Shown here piece after piece: positions 24,335 to 34,689 of a stretch of 64,000 nt of DNA. The position numbers and the translations under genes were made by a program. How positions within the stretch are numbered: the stretch's first letter is position 1; every line of letters starts with the position of its first letter. Origin of the DNA: Microvelia longipes (taxonomy: Eukaryota > Arthropoda > Insecta > Hemiptera > Veliidae); contig JACMZG010001914.1 in assembly GCA_018340805.1 (NCBI GenBank), forward strand, positions 17,530,736-17,594,735. Reading direction: 5' to 3'. A model generated the notes under the pieces. It searched no databases. It had not been told where the DNA came from and saw only the letters and a program-made list of their open reading frames with translations.

Positions 24335-24660
24335 TTTAACCTACCTCAACGCTGACAGCAGATGGGTTGGTCGGGGCCGGTGTCTGGTTGTAGTCTGGCC
24401 CTGAGAATCAGGTGTGGTCTAGAACAGGGGGTTTTTAGGGAGACGACCCCCCTGGTGAAACTCCCCCCAGAAATAGACCGACACGCAGGCCCTGTTTCCA
24501 TGCACTTCCGCAACATAACCCCCCTGTCTGTCTGGATCTCACCCTCACCGGTAAATCTACACCTAGTACCCTTCTTCTCTTAAATCCACATATTTTGGCC
24601 AAGTGTGGACACCATGGATTGGATATCCATGCTCTTCTATTACGGGACTATTATACCTCT
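24335..24660. other. GC-rich island of unknown origin
   Basis: About 320 bp with far higher GC than its surroundings, including C and G runs (GACCCCCCTGG, CTCCCCCCAG). A plus-strand frame of 73 codons (24362-24583) spans it, but no protein family is recognised in any frame. It could be a piece of a transposable element or a host exon; neither can be supported from sequence. Confidence 0.4.
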
Positions 24661-24664
24661 CGAC

Positions 24665-25230
24665 ATTTTTAAATTAATTTTTTTAATCATTTTTTCCCAA
24701 CAAATATTATTTTGTTGTAATTTTTCGTTTATTTAGAACAACCATCGACTTCTTTCGTGTCGTGAAGCTCAGCTTGTGTCTTTCATTTAATTTTTTGTTG
24801 AGATCAATTTCACTTGGCATCTTCCTATATTTTCTACAAATATCAATATGCAAAATTATTTGTTTCATTATTATTTTTCCAAAACGTTTAATAAGGAAAA
24901 ATAATTAATGGTTAAAATTTGAAAAATCTCTAAATAGTATCTAGTTTGTAGAGCTAGATACTAATACTTGTCATGTAACACAATACTTGTTCAACACATC
25001 TTTTATTTGCTTCAAAATTAAAACAAACACACACAAATTTAGATAGGTTACAGATTAACTGGTATAATTTTTAAAAATTGAAAAGCTATAAATCGTATTT
25101 GAAAATGGCGACATTATTTACATAGTTTAGTGAAGTGACTATTTAATAAGGTTATAGTATTCAGCACCTAAATATGTCAATTGCTATTTTAAAGTAGACA
25201 CCAAATCAAATCTAGCAGGATGATGTATTA
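24665..25230. other. AT-rich DNA without recognisable features
   Basis: Nothing recognised. Confidence 0.55.
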
Positions 25231-25233
25231 TAT

Positions 25234-25300
<67 letters not shown>

Positions 25301-25310
25301 TATACATACA
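25231..25310. repeat. (TA)n microsatellite
   Basis: About 80 bp of TA dinucleotides with a few interruptions. Nearby TG-rich tracts (25313-25360) follow directly. The 91-codon minus-strand frame across it is an artefact. Confidence 0.97.
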
Positions 25311-26240
25311 TATGTGTGTGAATGTGTGTTGGTTAATAAAGTAGGTGTGTGTGTGTGTGAAAGTATTTACGAGATTTTTTGTTCCCACAACTTTAAATAC
25401 CTGATAACTTTCAAACTCTGGGGGTAAAAAAGAAAACTTGGAACACCGGGTGGATCGGTGCACCCAGCACTCGACGCCGCAAAGTGCCCAAGAGGCCGAA
25501 GTCAGCAAGTTTAAAATTTACACAATAATAATAAAAAGCAGTTTAATATTCTTATATATTTACTTAACATCGAGATGTGCGTGTAAATGTGCTGTTAAGA
25601 GTAGAATAAATTATTGTTTATGTGTTGGTCTTTCGATTTTGTGTGACTCAAGTCATGGACTATACCAGTATCATAAAAGCATTTATTTATGTAATTATAT
25701 AGATATATGTTTAATTCCCAGACCGTGACTATATTCTATTTAACTATAAACCGTACAATTTAAAATTGATTACCCATTTGGAGTTGGGCGTTATAAAGGG
25801 ACGAATAGCCGTTGAGTTGGCACTTAATGAAGGTCTTTGAAAGGGTTTACATTTTACGAGTCAAAGTCTGTTAACCTTTATTCTGACACTTTATTGATGT
25901 TCTTGAAGGTCAAAAAGGATTTTCAATTTCAGAAGTTTAATCTCTTGTTTTATCTTTTGAATTATGCTTCACTGGAGTTGTCATTTCCATTTTGTCCTGA
26001 TAATTTAAATTTTATTAATTGATTTTTAACCAAAACTTAGCTTGTTTTTAATTGTTTTTAATATTTCAGATTTAATATGTTTAAAAATAAGTTCTTATAA
26101 AATTTAATACAAATTTTGAATAACATTATACATTTATATAATATTAGCATGCAATGCATCAAGTTTTAATGAAGTTTAAGTCGCGGACACCCCTGCCGCA
26201 ATGTAGTCACTTCTACAGTATTGTAACCCCTGTCTCATTT
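25311..26240. other. TG tracts, then unremarkable DNA
   Basis: TGTGTG tracts at 25313-25330 and 25345-25360. A GC-richer spot at 25440-25500 (CACCGGGTGGATCGGTGCAC) includes a small hairpin. No gene recognised. Confidence 0.5.
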
Positions 26241-26242
26241 TT

Positions 26243-26575
26243 AGCGAAACTCTGAAAAACATCTAAACTCTATTTTAGAGGTCCCCAACCATAAAAAAAT
26301 TCGTTTTGCGGAACTTCCGGAGTCGATACGACTACTGTAAGTGAGCAAATAGTCGAAAAACCATGGAAAATAACAAAACACCAAAATAACGGTCGATAAA
26401 ATTTTTTGGGGTGCTGAATCCAACAAAACCGGTCAATAAAACTTTTCAAAGCTAGGGATTCCAAGTTCGAATCTTTGTGCCGGTGCTATATTTTATCGTC
26501 TTATTTACAGTACTTTAGTTTTTAACTTTAAAATAATTCTGGCGCAGAGGTCCGCAAGCCAGAGGAATTTTCTTT
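26243..26575 (+). repeat. Dispersed family F, copy 1
   Basis: Characteristic blocks: TTTAGAGGTCCCCAACC, AGTCGATACGACTACTGTAAG, TTTTTTGGGGTGCTGAATCC, a GTTCGAATC B-box-like motif near 26466, and ATTCTGGCGCAGAGGTCCGC at 26538. Parts recur at 27150-27262 and, reversed, at 42332-42910. The B-box-like motif hints at a tRNA-derived SINE, but no A-box is evident. Confidence 0.65.
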
Positions 26576-26644
26576 GAAATAAGCGCTTTGTTGTTAATCA
26601 ATGCAATTGATTAATTTTAATAAACTTGCAATTGATTTTGCTTA

Positions 26645-26934
26645 TAGACCAAGAGCCCAGGGGTGTTTTGTTAATAAAAAGTGTAATGGCTGGAACCGGT
26701 CTCAATTTTTCGTAAATACCTTCCTGAACAAGGATCTGCAATTCTGCTGACTCGTATCGGATGGGTGTCCCAGGCAGAACGCACTTTAGGGGTCAAAGGT
26801 TCTGCCTGGGTCACCCATCCGATACGAGTCGGCAGAATTGCAGATCCTTGTCCAGGAAGGTATTTACGAAAAATTGTGACCGGTTCCAGCCATTACACTT
26901 TTTATTAACAAAACACCCCTGGGCTCTTGGTCTA
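26645..26934. mobile_element. ~97% palindrome with 137-bp arms
   Basis: The left arm (26645-26781) and right arm (26800-26934) are reverse complements with about four mismatches. The 18-bp centre is CACTTTAGGGGTCAAAG-like. Outer ends read TAGACCAAGAGCCCAGGGGT; inner ends read GGGTGWCCCAGGCAGAAC. No coding capacity. High arm identity implies recent formation or ongoing gene conversion. A transcript would fold into a long double-stranded RNA. Confidence 0.95.
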
Positions 26935-27149
26935 TTAAGTTTTTGGAATATTTTTAGCGAATGTCCTATGTATTTCTCGACACTTTCTTATAATTACATT
27001 ATATTTCGAACGAATATTTTTTTCAAACTTGGTACAAAAATCAACATTGGGGAGGAAACGAAACCTATTGAAAACTAGGTTGAACTAGGTTGTTGTGAAG
27101 TCATTAACCTGTTAGCTGAGTCGGCAAAATTTAAAAAAAATTGTTAAAA

Positions 27150-27262
27150 TTTAGGATTATCATTTTTCGCTGCGAAAAAAATCTTTATTTAATTTTTTGG
27201 GGCGCAGAATCGAATGAACCCGGTCCGTAGTCGACACGAACACTCTAAGTGACTAAATTCAA
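27150..27262 (+). repeat. Dispersed family F, copy 2 (partial)
   Basis: AATTTTTTGGGGCGCAGAAT, GAACCCGGTCCGTAGTCGAC and CACTCTAAGTGACTAAA match blocks in copy 1 (in different order) and in the 42-kb copy. Confidence 0.65.
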
Positions 27263-27264
27263 AA

Positions 27265-28505
27265 ATATAAGATATAAAGTAAAAAAAAAAATATAAAATA
27301 AAGTCAAAAAATTTAAGTTTTCGTCGCTTCTAAATTTGAAACATTGGAAAACTTTAAAGATTGAAACATTTATTAGGCATTTTTGTCAAGAAACATTAAT
27401 GTCATTACTTAATAACCCCTAATGAATAATTTATTTACCACCCCCTCCCCCCACAAAAACAGCGTCCAATAAGTTAGTAAACAGTTAACAAGAGGATTTT
27501 ACTAGATTAATGATCCCAAAAGCACTCTTCTAAAGGAATCTGACCTAAGCGAAAGATGAGTTTTTTGGCCTGAATCCAAATGCATGGTCTGACGATTATG
27601 TCGATCTTAACTTAGCATTTCAAATTCCAATAAACTTGAGAAGATGTCTGGTTTTGTTAATTATTACAAAGAAGTTTAATCGATAAGTAACACATAAGAA
27701 TTGTTGTTGCTTTGTTGTTGAAAAACCAACTCGTTCTAACGGACTAGTACATGTACTTTTAACCTATTAAAACTTTTTATGACATGTTTCATGACGAGCT
27801 CAAAAAAACTTAGTTCCTCCTTCCTGTATGTATGCTCTTAAAATAATAAATAAATCTTAAATCTTAATCTTAAATCCTTTATTTATTCTCATGAGAGTAC
27901 AATTTAAAAAATGTTCCAATTGTCGAGCAAAATAATTTCTATCGTAATTATAATACAAAATTTAACTATACATCAGAAATATTAACACATATTTATTTCT
28001 GAGACAACAGAATACTAAACTTTATGACGCGAGTCTATAACTTACTCACCTTGTCTTTTATTAAAAGTATATTCGCATAAGGCACGAAGTGGCTTATGAA
28101 ATTACAACGACACTAGTTCCCTCAAAAACTGAGAAGGGTTGAACCAGATGTTTGTTTCTGGAAAATCTTTTAGTTTCTAAACATTTCACAATTTTATCTT
28201 ATAGCGTTTTATCGTTTATTAAGGTTTCTATGATTCTCAAAAATATTTTCAAATGTAGTGCCTCCTACATTTAACTTTATCACAATAAAAAATCGCGTAC
28301 GTACCTTGGAACTTATTTCTTATAGGATTTGTTCATCTTCCCTACTTCAGTTTCGCATTGGTCATGCTTCGGCGCAAAAAAGTGAATTTTAACCCTAGTG
28401 GTCCTTCATCTACAGTTTAGTGGACCTTCGATGATTCTAAAAAAACCTCAACCTTCTAAAAAAACCTTGGAAAAGTTCCAAAGTACCCAACCCTCATAGA
28501 ACCAA
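27265..28505. other. AT-rich DNA, no gene recognised
   Basis: A C-run (27441-27455) and a short TAAATCTTAAATCTTAATC repeat (27850-27880) are present. Otherwise unremarkable. Confidence 0.55.
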
Positions 28506-28509
28506 TTTT

Positions 28510-28762
28510 TGTGGATAGCACAACTAGAGATATTAATTTTTGCACTAAGTTTCAACTATCTCGCATAAATACGCTGTCTTATAATTATAACAGACACACA
28601 TAAGTAAACACACTTACATACAGACTGGAAACTCTTTAAGTACCACTCAGGAGATCTTGAAACATCTGAAACGGATAATTAAGTTGAAATAACGATTTCG
28701 GATTTTTAGAGCTAACACAATACTTTTCCTTTTTACCGACTTTGCAAATCGGGAAAAATAAA
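28510..28762 (-). mobile_element. Family A dispersed element, copy 4 (partial)
   Basis: Minus orientation. ATAGCACAACTAGAGATATT, a TTTCAACTATCTCGCATAAA block, a CAGACACACATAAG tract, GAAACGGATAATTAAG and a degenerate terminal stem-loop (ACTTTTCCTTTTTACC...GGGAAAAA) near 28725-28757. The TGACGTCA, 5S-like and GCGAAGCG parts are absent or eroded. Confidence 0.75.
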
Positions 28763-29094
28763 AACACTTTCATGTCATGACACAATACGTTGGACATAAA
28801 AGAATTGCTTGCTTAACAAAAACATTTCCAGGGAACCAGCCCGACAGATTTAACATTCACGCTCATGCGCACTTTTGAATTTCTTTACAAGTTCCACCTT
28901 ATATTAATAAATAATTTTCCCCGACAATTTATCCCTTTTTACAGTTACTTAAAGGTTAGTGAAAGAATGGTGTTTGAATAATAGATTAATAATCAAACTT
29001 ATAGCGATTTTCGAAAGAAAGCTACCTAGGGTGGGAACATGTTATGATCAACATATGCTTTTTTCAAGTAGTGGTCCAGTACCAACAGGCTCGT

Positions 29095-29392
29095 GGTACT
29101 AATTACAATTTTTACTTAACTGTAGATAAGCGAATTTTTGTCCGTTTCTCTACTATGCTTTTAAGCACCGCTTTGCGACCAATATGGTCGGGTGTTGGTC
29201 GTATTGGTTTGGTACTTCTTTCAAACCAGGTGGACCATAACAGATACACCGACATGGGCACTTTCGAAAATGGTCTCTATACACCCCGAAATTTGATCCT
29301 TGCTAGTTCAAATTTACCATTATTATTTTGGTAACTATTACCCAAATATGGTAATTTTGTTACTACTTTTGGTAACTTCAATAAAGTACATA
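29095..29392 (-). repeat. Dispersed family G, copy 1
   Basis: On the minus strand it reads GAAGTTACCAAAAGTAGTAA, CAAAATTACCATATTTGGG and GGGGTGTATAGAGACCATTT, matching plus-strand copies at 30385 and 42078. Small nested inverted repeats (GCGACCAATATGGTCG, TTGGTCGTATTGG) lie in the far part. A 96-codon frame on the plus strand is not supported as a gene. Confidence 0.75.
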
Positions 29393-29480
29393 GTTAGTAA
29401 AACTATAATAAATTGAAAAAAAATTGATACCAATATGTGTAAACCAATATTTATACACGATATTCACGTTTTTTTTCTCT

Positions 29481-30207
29481 TTTTCTCACTTACACCGAAG
29501 GTAAATATAGGAAAAGTATTGTTTTTACAAAAAATCTGAAACCGGGATGCTACTTGGATTTATTTGTTTCAGGTGTTTTAAGGCCTCCTAAGTGGTTTTC
29601 ACAAAGTTATCTGTCTGTATGTGTGTATATATGTACTTTTGTGTGTCTGTTATCTTCGTAGCTACTAGTTTATTTATGCTAGAGAGTTGAAACGTTGTAC
29701 AAAAACAGTCTATAGGTGTAGTTGTGCTATCTGGAAAATATATTTTTATGACGTCATTAACCCGCAAAAATAACACAGTAAACCTTTCGAAAATTCAAAA
29801 AACGCTAATGAATTATTTAATCAGATTGATATTTAGCACGCATATTGCCATGTATGAGACTAATATATATGCCAAGTTTCATCTCATTATCAGCATTAGT
29901 TCAGTTTTTTAAATTTTAAAAAATTGGAAAATAATCTAATTGAGATGAAATTCCTTTACTTGATAAATAAATACATTATGTTTTGATCCAATACAACAGG
30001 TACATCCATGATTTTTTGGATCATAAAAGTTAAGCAGCATTGAGCGTGTTCAGTGCATGCAGGAGCTTAGCGAGTCTAAAGACGTGTAGCAGTATAATTT
30101 TAACGACTTTTATATTCTAAGGACGAGTGAAGCAAGTCTGAAGTAAGAAGGATGGCGTGGTTTAATCTGATGAGAAGAGAAAAAGTCCCGAGGTACCCCG
30201 TACCCGA
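29481..30207 (+). mobile_element. Family A dispersed element, copy 5 (near full length)
   Basis: About 727 bp. Terminal stem-loop from 29481, CCGAAACCGGG-type block, GTCTGTATGTGTGTATAT tract, GCTAGAGAGTTGAAACG, TGACGTCA at 29749-29756, CAGCATTAGTTCAG, then a 5S-like block at 30018-30068 (GGATCATAAAAGTTAAGCAG, CATTGAGCGTGTTCAGTGC). It closes with GGACGAGTGAAGCAAGTC and CCCGAGGTACCCCGTACCCG. No coding frame. This and copy 10 define the element's full layout. Confidence 0.92.
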
Positions 30208-30384
30208 TTATCAAGCTTTTGTTTGGTATAAATCATAAATTGTTCTTAAAGATATTCTATTCTTATGGTTTTGAAAAAAATCTAATACTTTAAACTATAG
30301 CTTGAAAAGTCACTGGAAAATATATTAGTTGAAAATGTATTAGATTTTCATGCAGTTTTCAAAATAGATAATACTACGGTATGC

Positions 30385-30610
30385 TTAATTAAATTTTTAA
30401 AGTTACCAAAAGTGGTGACAAAACTACCATATTAGGGAAATGCTAATGGTATATAATAATAAATAATGGTATATTAGACCTGCATGAGTCAAGTTACGGG
30501 GTGAAGAGACCATTTTCAAAAATCTGGGAACATGTTGTCCGATCTTGGAAAGTTTGGTCTCAATCTGAGGAGATTTACGAGGGTTATCGTCAGACAACGA
30601 AACAACTGGC
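30385..30610 (+). repeat. Dispersed family G, copy 2
   Basis: TTAAAGTTACCAAAAGTGGT, CAAAACTACCATATTAGGG and GGGGTGAAGAGACCATTTTC match the other two copies. It lies about 180 bp beyond the end of family A copy 5, in the same orientation and spacing as at 41.85-42.08 kb. Confidence 0.8.
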
Positions 30611-30614
30611 ACCT

Positions 30615-31225
30615 TTAAAATATATCAGTCTATATTTAGAATCAAGAGCACCAGCGGAATCGATCTCCTTTAATCCCTTCATGTGACCTACTTCATAAGT
30701 GAAATTTTTTATTTAAAATTCTTTTAAAAGTAAAATTTATATTTTTCCTACAAGTTAACTCTTGATAAAAATGGCAGGCGACATTTTTCTTAATAGTTTA
30801 TGGCATATTTTCACAAACAAATCATTGAAAAACTATAACGCAAGTCGCATTTTTAAGTCCCTCTTTTAGTTAAGTTCTCCTTTTAAAGTAGCGTAGGTAA
30901 GTCTATCCGTCTTTCAAAGAGTGCAAAAATCATGAAGTCTTGCCAATTTTGACTTCTCTAACATTAAAATAGTTCTAATTTTTATTATGCATTGTGAATT
31001 GAATAAATAAATTACCCAGGACATGGCAAAACCACCTGTAACTCCCTTATCTTTTCTTTGGTATTATTAATTCAAATTGTATCTACATTAAAGGAACATC
31101 TATTACATTTAACCCCGAAATTTATCTAGACAAAAACAATTTGGTTTTTGTCTCTTGTTATTAATTGGACTTTGTTACGATTATGCTGGACCTCTCAGGC
31201 ACAAAAACACGAGTGAAATTTGTCG
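30615..31225. other. AT-rich DNA without recognisable features
   Basis: Nothing recognised. Confidence 0.55.
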
Positions 31226-31228
31226 TAT

Positions 31229-31470
31229 AAATAGTGTATTTGCGGCAAAAACGTTACTTTCTATAACTTGTAACCGTAGATTTGAACCTTATCTTTCTGG
31301 TTTTAGGAAAAAACATTAAACGTTTTAGTTATATTATCTAAAGCATTTATAATTCGACTTTAAATGTGGTGAATATTTTTTTTTTGTTTATTTACAGTTA
31401 ATTCATTATAAGAAACAGATGGCCGCCTACAGATATTGTCGTCAATGGTAAGCCCCTAACGATTATAGTC
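31229..31470 (+). repeat. Dispersed family E, copy 1, with exon-like cassette
   Basis: About 240 bp shared with 58855-59135: GGCAAAAACGTTACTTTCTA, AACATTAAACGTTTTAGTTA, TTTGTTTATTTACAG, CAGATGGCCGCCTACAGATA and TGGTAAGCCCCTAACGATTA. Both copies run straight into a (TA)n tract, so the tract may mark an element end. The cassette is described separately. Confidence 0.85.
31398..31447 (+). other. 50-nt exon-like segment inside family E
   Basis: A pyrimidine-rich TTTGTTTATTTACAG (splice-acceptor-like) precedes and AATG|GTAAG (splice-donor-like) follows a 50-nt stretch. One frame of it is open and reads LIHYKKQMAAYRYCRQW; the other two have stops. In the second copy (59062-59111) both splice signals are kept, but the same frame has a stop. 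It may be a captured host exon or a transposon exon. No protein family is recognised. Confidence 0.45.
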
Positions 31471-31483
31471 TTACTACAAACAC

Positions 31484-31511
31484 AATATATATATATATAT
31501 ATATAATATAT

Positions 31512-31567
<56 letters not shown>
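31484..31567. repeat. (TA)n microsatellite
   Basis: About 84 bp of TA with two interruptions, directly after family E copy 1. Confidence 0.97.
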
Positions 31568-31569
<2 letters not shown>

Positions 31570-31663
31570 TATTACAATTGGTCATATAAACCAATTGTGA
31601 AAAACATTACAATGTACATAGTACTTCTAGACGACTCGGTGTGTCCTTAGAGTGCGAATACCT

Positions 31664-31710
31664 AATACAACATTTATTCATCTTTATTAAAGATTAATAA
31701 ATGTTGTATT
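31664..31710. other. Perfect hairpin, 15-bp stem
   Basis: AATACAACATTTATT at 31664-31678 and its exact reverse complement at 31696-31710. The 17-nt centre itself contains TCTTTATTAAAGA, so the stem extends in the loop. A second hairpin, ACAATTGGT...ACCAATTGT, lies about 90 bp upstream (near 31575-31600). Confidence 0.85.
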
Positions 31711-31782
31711 ATAACAGAACATAAAGATGTTGACTGCTACAATCATTATAGTGTGCTGCAGCCACTCTTTTAAATAATTCGC

Positions 31783-32091
31783 AATATTGATTGCGTAATT
31801 AAATGTTATGCAATTAAGTATTTTCCTGCAATAGTGATTACGTGTTTTAACGCAATATTGATTACGTGTTTTAACGGAATAGTGATTACGTATTTTAATG
31901 CAATAGTGATTACGTGATTAACGCAATAGTGATTACGTGTTTTAACGCAATAGTGATTACGTGTTTTAACGCAATAAATATTACTATTTTAACGCAATAG
32001 TGATAACGTAATGTAACACTAAAGTGATTACGTATTTTAATTCTATAGTTATTACGTATTTTAACACAATAGTGATTCCGTAATTTAACGA
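31783..32091. repeat. Tandem array, ~12 x 24 bp
   Basis: Units of CGCAATAGTGATTACGTGTT plus TTAA, with frequent single-base variants (ATATTGATTACG, ATAGTGATAACG). The central units are closest to consensus and the edges decay. No coding frame. Confidence 0.92.
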
Positions 32092-32394
32092 GAGCACTTA
32101 ATTAAAATATCCTAATTCAGAGTACAGCCAAAGTCAATTTAATTTGTCGTCACATCTATTTAACTTAATATCAGAGAACTTTAAACACTGGAGGAAAACG
32201 TTATCACTATTGCTTTAATCGTATACGTTATTCTGAGTATAGCCAAAGTAAATATGATTTGTTTAAAACAGAAATTTGATGGTCAAAATAAAATATTCTA
32301 AACAAACACGACAGGAGTCAAATATGAGTGCTAGCAGACTTCATCATGATCAGAATAATGAAATATGCCTCTCCACTGATGTAATATTTATTTA

Positions 32395-32870
32395 AAATAA
32401 AGCATAACCGGCTTTTAACCAACTAAAGGGCATCATTAGTGGTTATCAAACAAATAAAAATAAAATTACTAATACATTACAAAAGGTTAAAATTAAAAAG
32501 GTTATACCTGTAGCACACAATATGTTGGCCAAACAGGTAGGAACCGCCGTACAAGGAATCGCGAACACCTGAGTAATAAATAGTTCCAGTAAGTTCCATC
32601 AGCACTTAAAGCACAGTAAGTTCCATTCAGTACAAAAAGGGCATTCGCAACCGACCACCAGGTAGGGTTGAAAATGGATGCTTCGGGGAAGTTCGAAATT
32701 ATTAGAAGCCGTCAAGCAATGGGTGGCCTTAATAGACGTGCGAATTCTATTCTGATAAGAGAACTTGCTAAACTAACACAAAACAAAATGAAGTTGTCAA
32801 AGCAACAATACAAAAAGGTTAGTCTTATAACAGTCAAAAGTAAGAAGATACTCAAAACTTAGCTTCCTAA
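32395..32870 (+). mobile_element. Penelope-like retroelement relic (3' part)
   Basis: A GIY-YIG nuclease remnant (32509-32862) is preceded by a terminal-type motif on the opposite strand. The minus-strand reading of 32403-32445 is CTAATGATGCCCTTTAGTTG followed by GTTAAAAGCCGG, matching the arms of the inverted-repeat element at 44905-45145. A GIY-YIG domain at the end of a retroelement protein is characteristic of Penelope-like elements. The reverse transcriptase is not present in this stretch. Confidence 0.7.
32509..32862 (+). pseudogene. GIY-YIG endonuclease domain remnant of a Penelope-like element
   Basis: In one reading frame, 32509-32580 encodes CSTQYVGQTGRNRRTRNREH, with the YVGQTGR and R...R..EH residues typical of the GIY-YIG nuclease attached to Penelope-like reverse transcriptases. 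Three in-frame stops follow (32581-32640). The frame then reopens through FATDHQVGLK and an open stretch to 32862 (RRANSILIRELAKL), which fits the domain's downstream H-v-f and R-I-EA pattern loosely. It is dead: stops, no start, no upstream RT. Confidence 0.72.
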
Positions 32871-33061
32871 CATCTCACTGGTATGTTAATCTCTTATTCT
32901 TTTTATTTGTTTTAGTGATTTTGTTTTAATGTTTTCGTTGGTTATATATTTTTATTTTAGTTTTACCTTTGGCATAGATGATGGCACAGATGATGAACTT
33001 TAATTAGTTAAAAGCTAGTTATGACTTATTTTTAATAATAATTAACATCAGTGGAGAATTT

Positions 33062-33308
33062 TTAAATAATGTAATGACTTATACTCTATAATATTTTTCT
33101 TCACTAATCTACAAATTAGCGATGATCATTTCACCCAACACTTTGGGCATCTTCGGGCGCTGAATAATTAACTTAAACACTGTTTTAAAGTTTATTTTTG
33201 TTCGCCTAAAAATGCCTACAGTGATGGATGAAATGATCATCGCTAATTTGTAGATTAGTGAAGAAAAATATTATAGAATATAAGTCATTAATTTAATTAT
33301 TTAAAAAT
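33062..33308. mobile_element. Inverted-repeat element with GATGATCATTTC arms
   Basis: The arms (about 33062-33160 and 33203-33308) pair over ATGACTTATAYTCTATAATA, TTTTTCTTCACTAATCTAC and AAATTAGCGATGATCATTTC. The left arm read on the minus strand gives GAAGATGCCCAAAGTGTTGG then GTGAAATGATC, again a hammerhead-core-like arrangement. It directly abuts the next foldback element. Confidence 0.85.
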
Positions 33309-33345
33309 GTGTGAGTTCTATAAACTAAAAAGTGAGATAGGAGAA

Positions 33346-33691
33346 ATTCAATATAATTGTGCAAGAGACACCTAGGAAATATAACAAGCAAAATGCAATG
33401 CTACATCTGGGAACTGTTCCATCACTCTTGGGACACAATTTCATGTTCCACTCTGTTTCGTTACGTCTAACTCATCAGGTCGTTACGTCTAACCAGATGA
33501 GTTAGACGTAACGAAACAGAGAGGGACATGACATTATGTCGAATCATCAATGATGATGAATGTCGAATGATGGAACAGTTCCCAGGTGTAGCATTGCTTT
33601 TTGCTTGTTACATTTCCTAGGTGTCTCTCGCACAATTATATTGTGTCAACTATTTATGTTTTGCAAAACACGGTAGTATCAAATGATATAA
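33346..33691. mobile_element. Foldback element of the TTTGATACTACCGAG family with nested palindrome
   Basis: The right end (GCAAAACACGGTAGTATCAA, TGATATA) matches the family terminus at 53061; the left terminus is truncated. The arms share GCACAATTATATTG, GAGACACCTAGGAAAT and GGGAACTGTTCCATC. At the centre is a perfect 26-bp inverted repeat (33451-33476 and 33496-33521; CTCTGTTTCGTTACGTCTAA inner part), with a third copy of CGTTACGTCTAACCA in its loop. Confidence 0.9.
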
Positions 33692-34360
33692 GGAGAAATT
33701 ACTTACATCAGTGAAGAAACTTATTCTGTTATTCTAAACCTGACAGGATACCAATTTATTAAAACCAGAGTATACTAAGCATCACAAGCGCACTCCAAAT
33801 GGTTTTTTATTTTTTGGTCGGCCTCCATCTTTATCAATAAATAATGAGAAAGTGTAAACTTAAAATAATGAGCACCTCATTTAAAAATGCTTAACAAGAA
33901 AGGACTTTTCCTAATTTTTAAAAAGCTTTTCTTATATTTCCCTTAAAGTTACAAAGAGATATTTACAAAGGAAAAGCATTTAAAGATAGGTATCTTGAAG
34001 GTTGGTCTTCTCTAAATAAAATTAGTAACAATGAAGTATTTAAATAAAGCCCATCTTACAATACTTCTTTAGTTTTCATGCCTTGATTTTCTCTTATTAT
34101 TGTAATTTTCGATTGATGATTCTTAGTTGAATGTATAATTGCGATGACCTCGTTTTTCGTATCAATAAGGAATCATATTTAATTGTTGAATTTTTAGATT
34201 TTAGCGAACTCCCATCATATAATTACGCTTATGATGTTGTTTTTGCACGACGTAAAAAAAGGGAGAGAGAGATACATCGTTTCTACATGGCCTCTTAATT
34301 ATAGATATGTTGATATTTCACACTAAAAAAATGTAAACAAATGTCGAAGTTTCTACCTTG
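33692..34360. other. AT-rich DNA without recognisable features
   Basis: Nothing recognised. Confidence 0.55.
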
Positions 34361-34365
34361 CGTAT

Positions 34366-34522
34366 GGCACACGATAACCTCGAAGGCTTTCTGGAGCTTA
34401 AAATTGACCTTAAACAAATTTGTTGGCATGCTAAATCTATGGATAACACACGATAACACTCGAAGGCTTTCTGGAGCTTAAAATTGACCTTAAACAAATT
34501 TATTGGCATGCTAAATCTATGG
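34366..34522. repeat. Tandem duplication, 2 x ~79 bp
   Basis: ACACGATAAC and CTCGAAGGCTTTCTGGAGCT through GGCATGCTAAATCTATGGA occurs twice, differing by one indel and one substitution (TTTGTTGG/TTTATTGG). Recent local duplication. Confidence 0.95.
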
Positions 34523-34689
34523 AGATCGGTTTTAGCCTTCTTGGATCATCTTAAGTAATGAAAATGGCATATTATATACAAAGTGGTACGTTTCAATTTC
34601 AAATACATCACCCTTATTACTCTGCTCCGTACGGAGCTATAGCAATAAAATTGGTATTTATCTAACCCCACTGGGTTGATGACGTCTTA

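Noticed and set aside
25233..25508. 91-codon minus-strand frame with a tyrosine-isoleucine run
   Set aside because: Half of it is translation of a (TA)n microsatellite.
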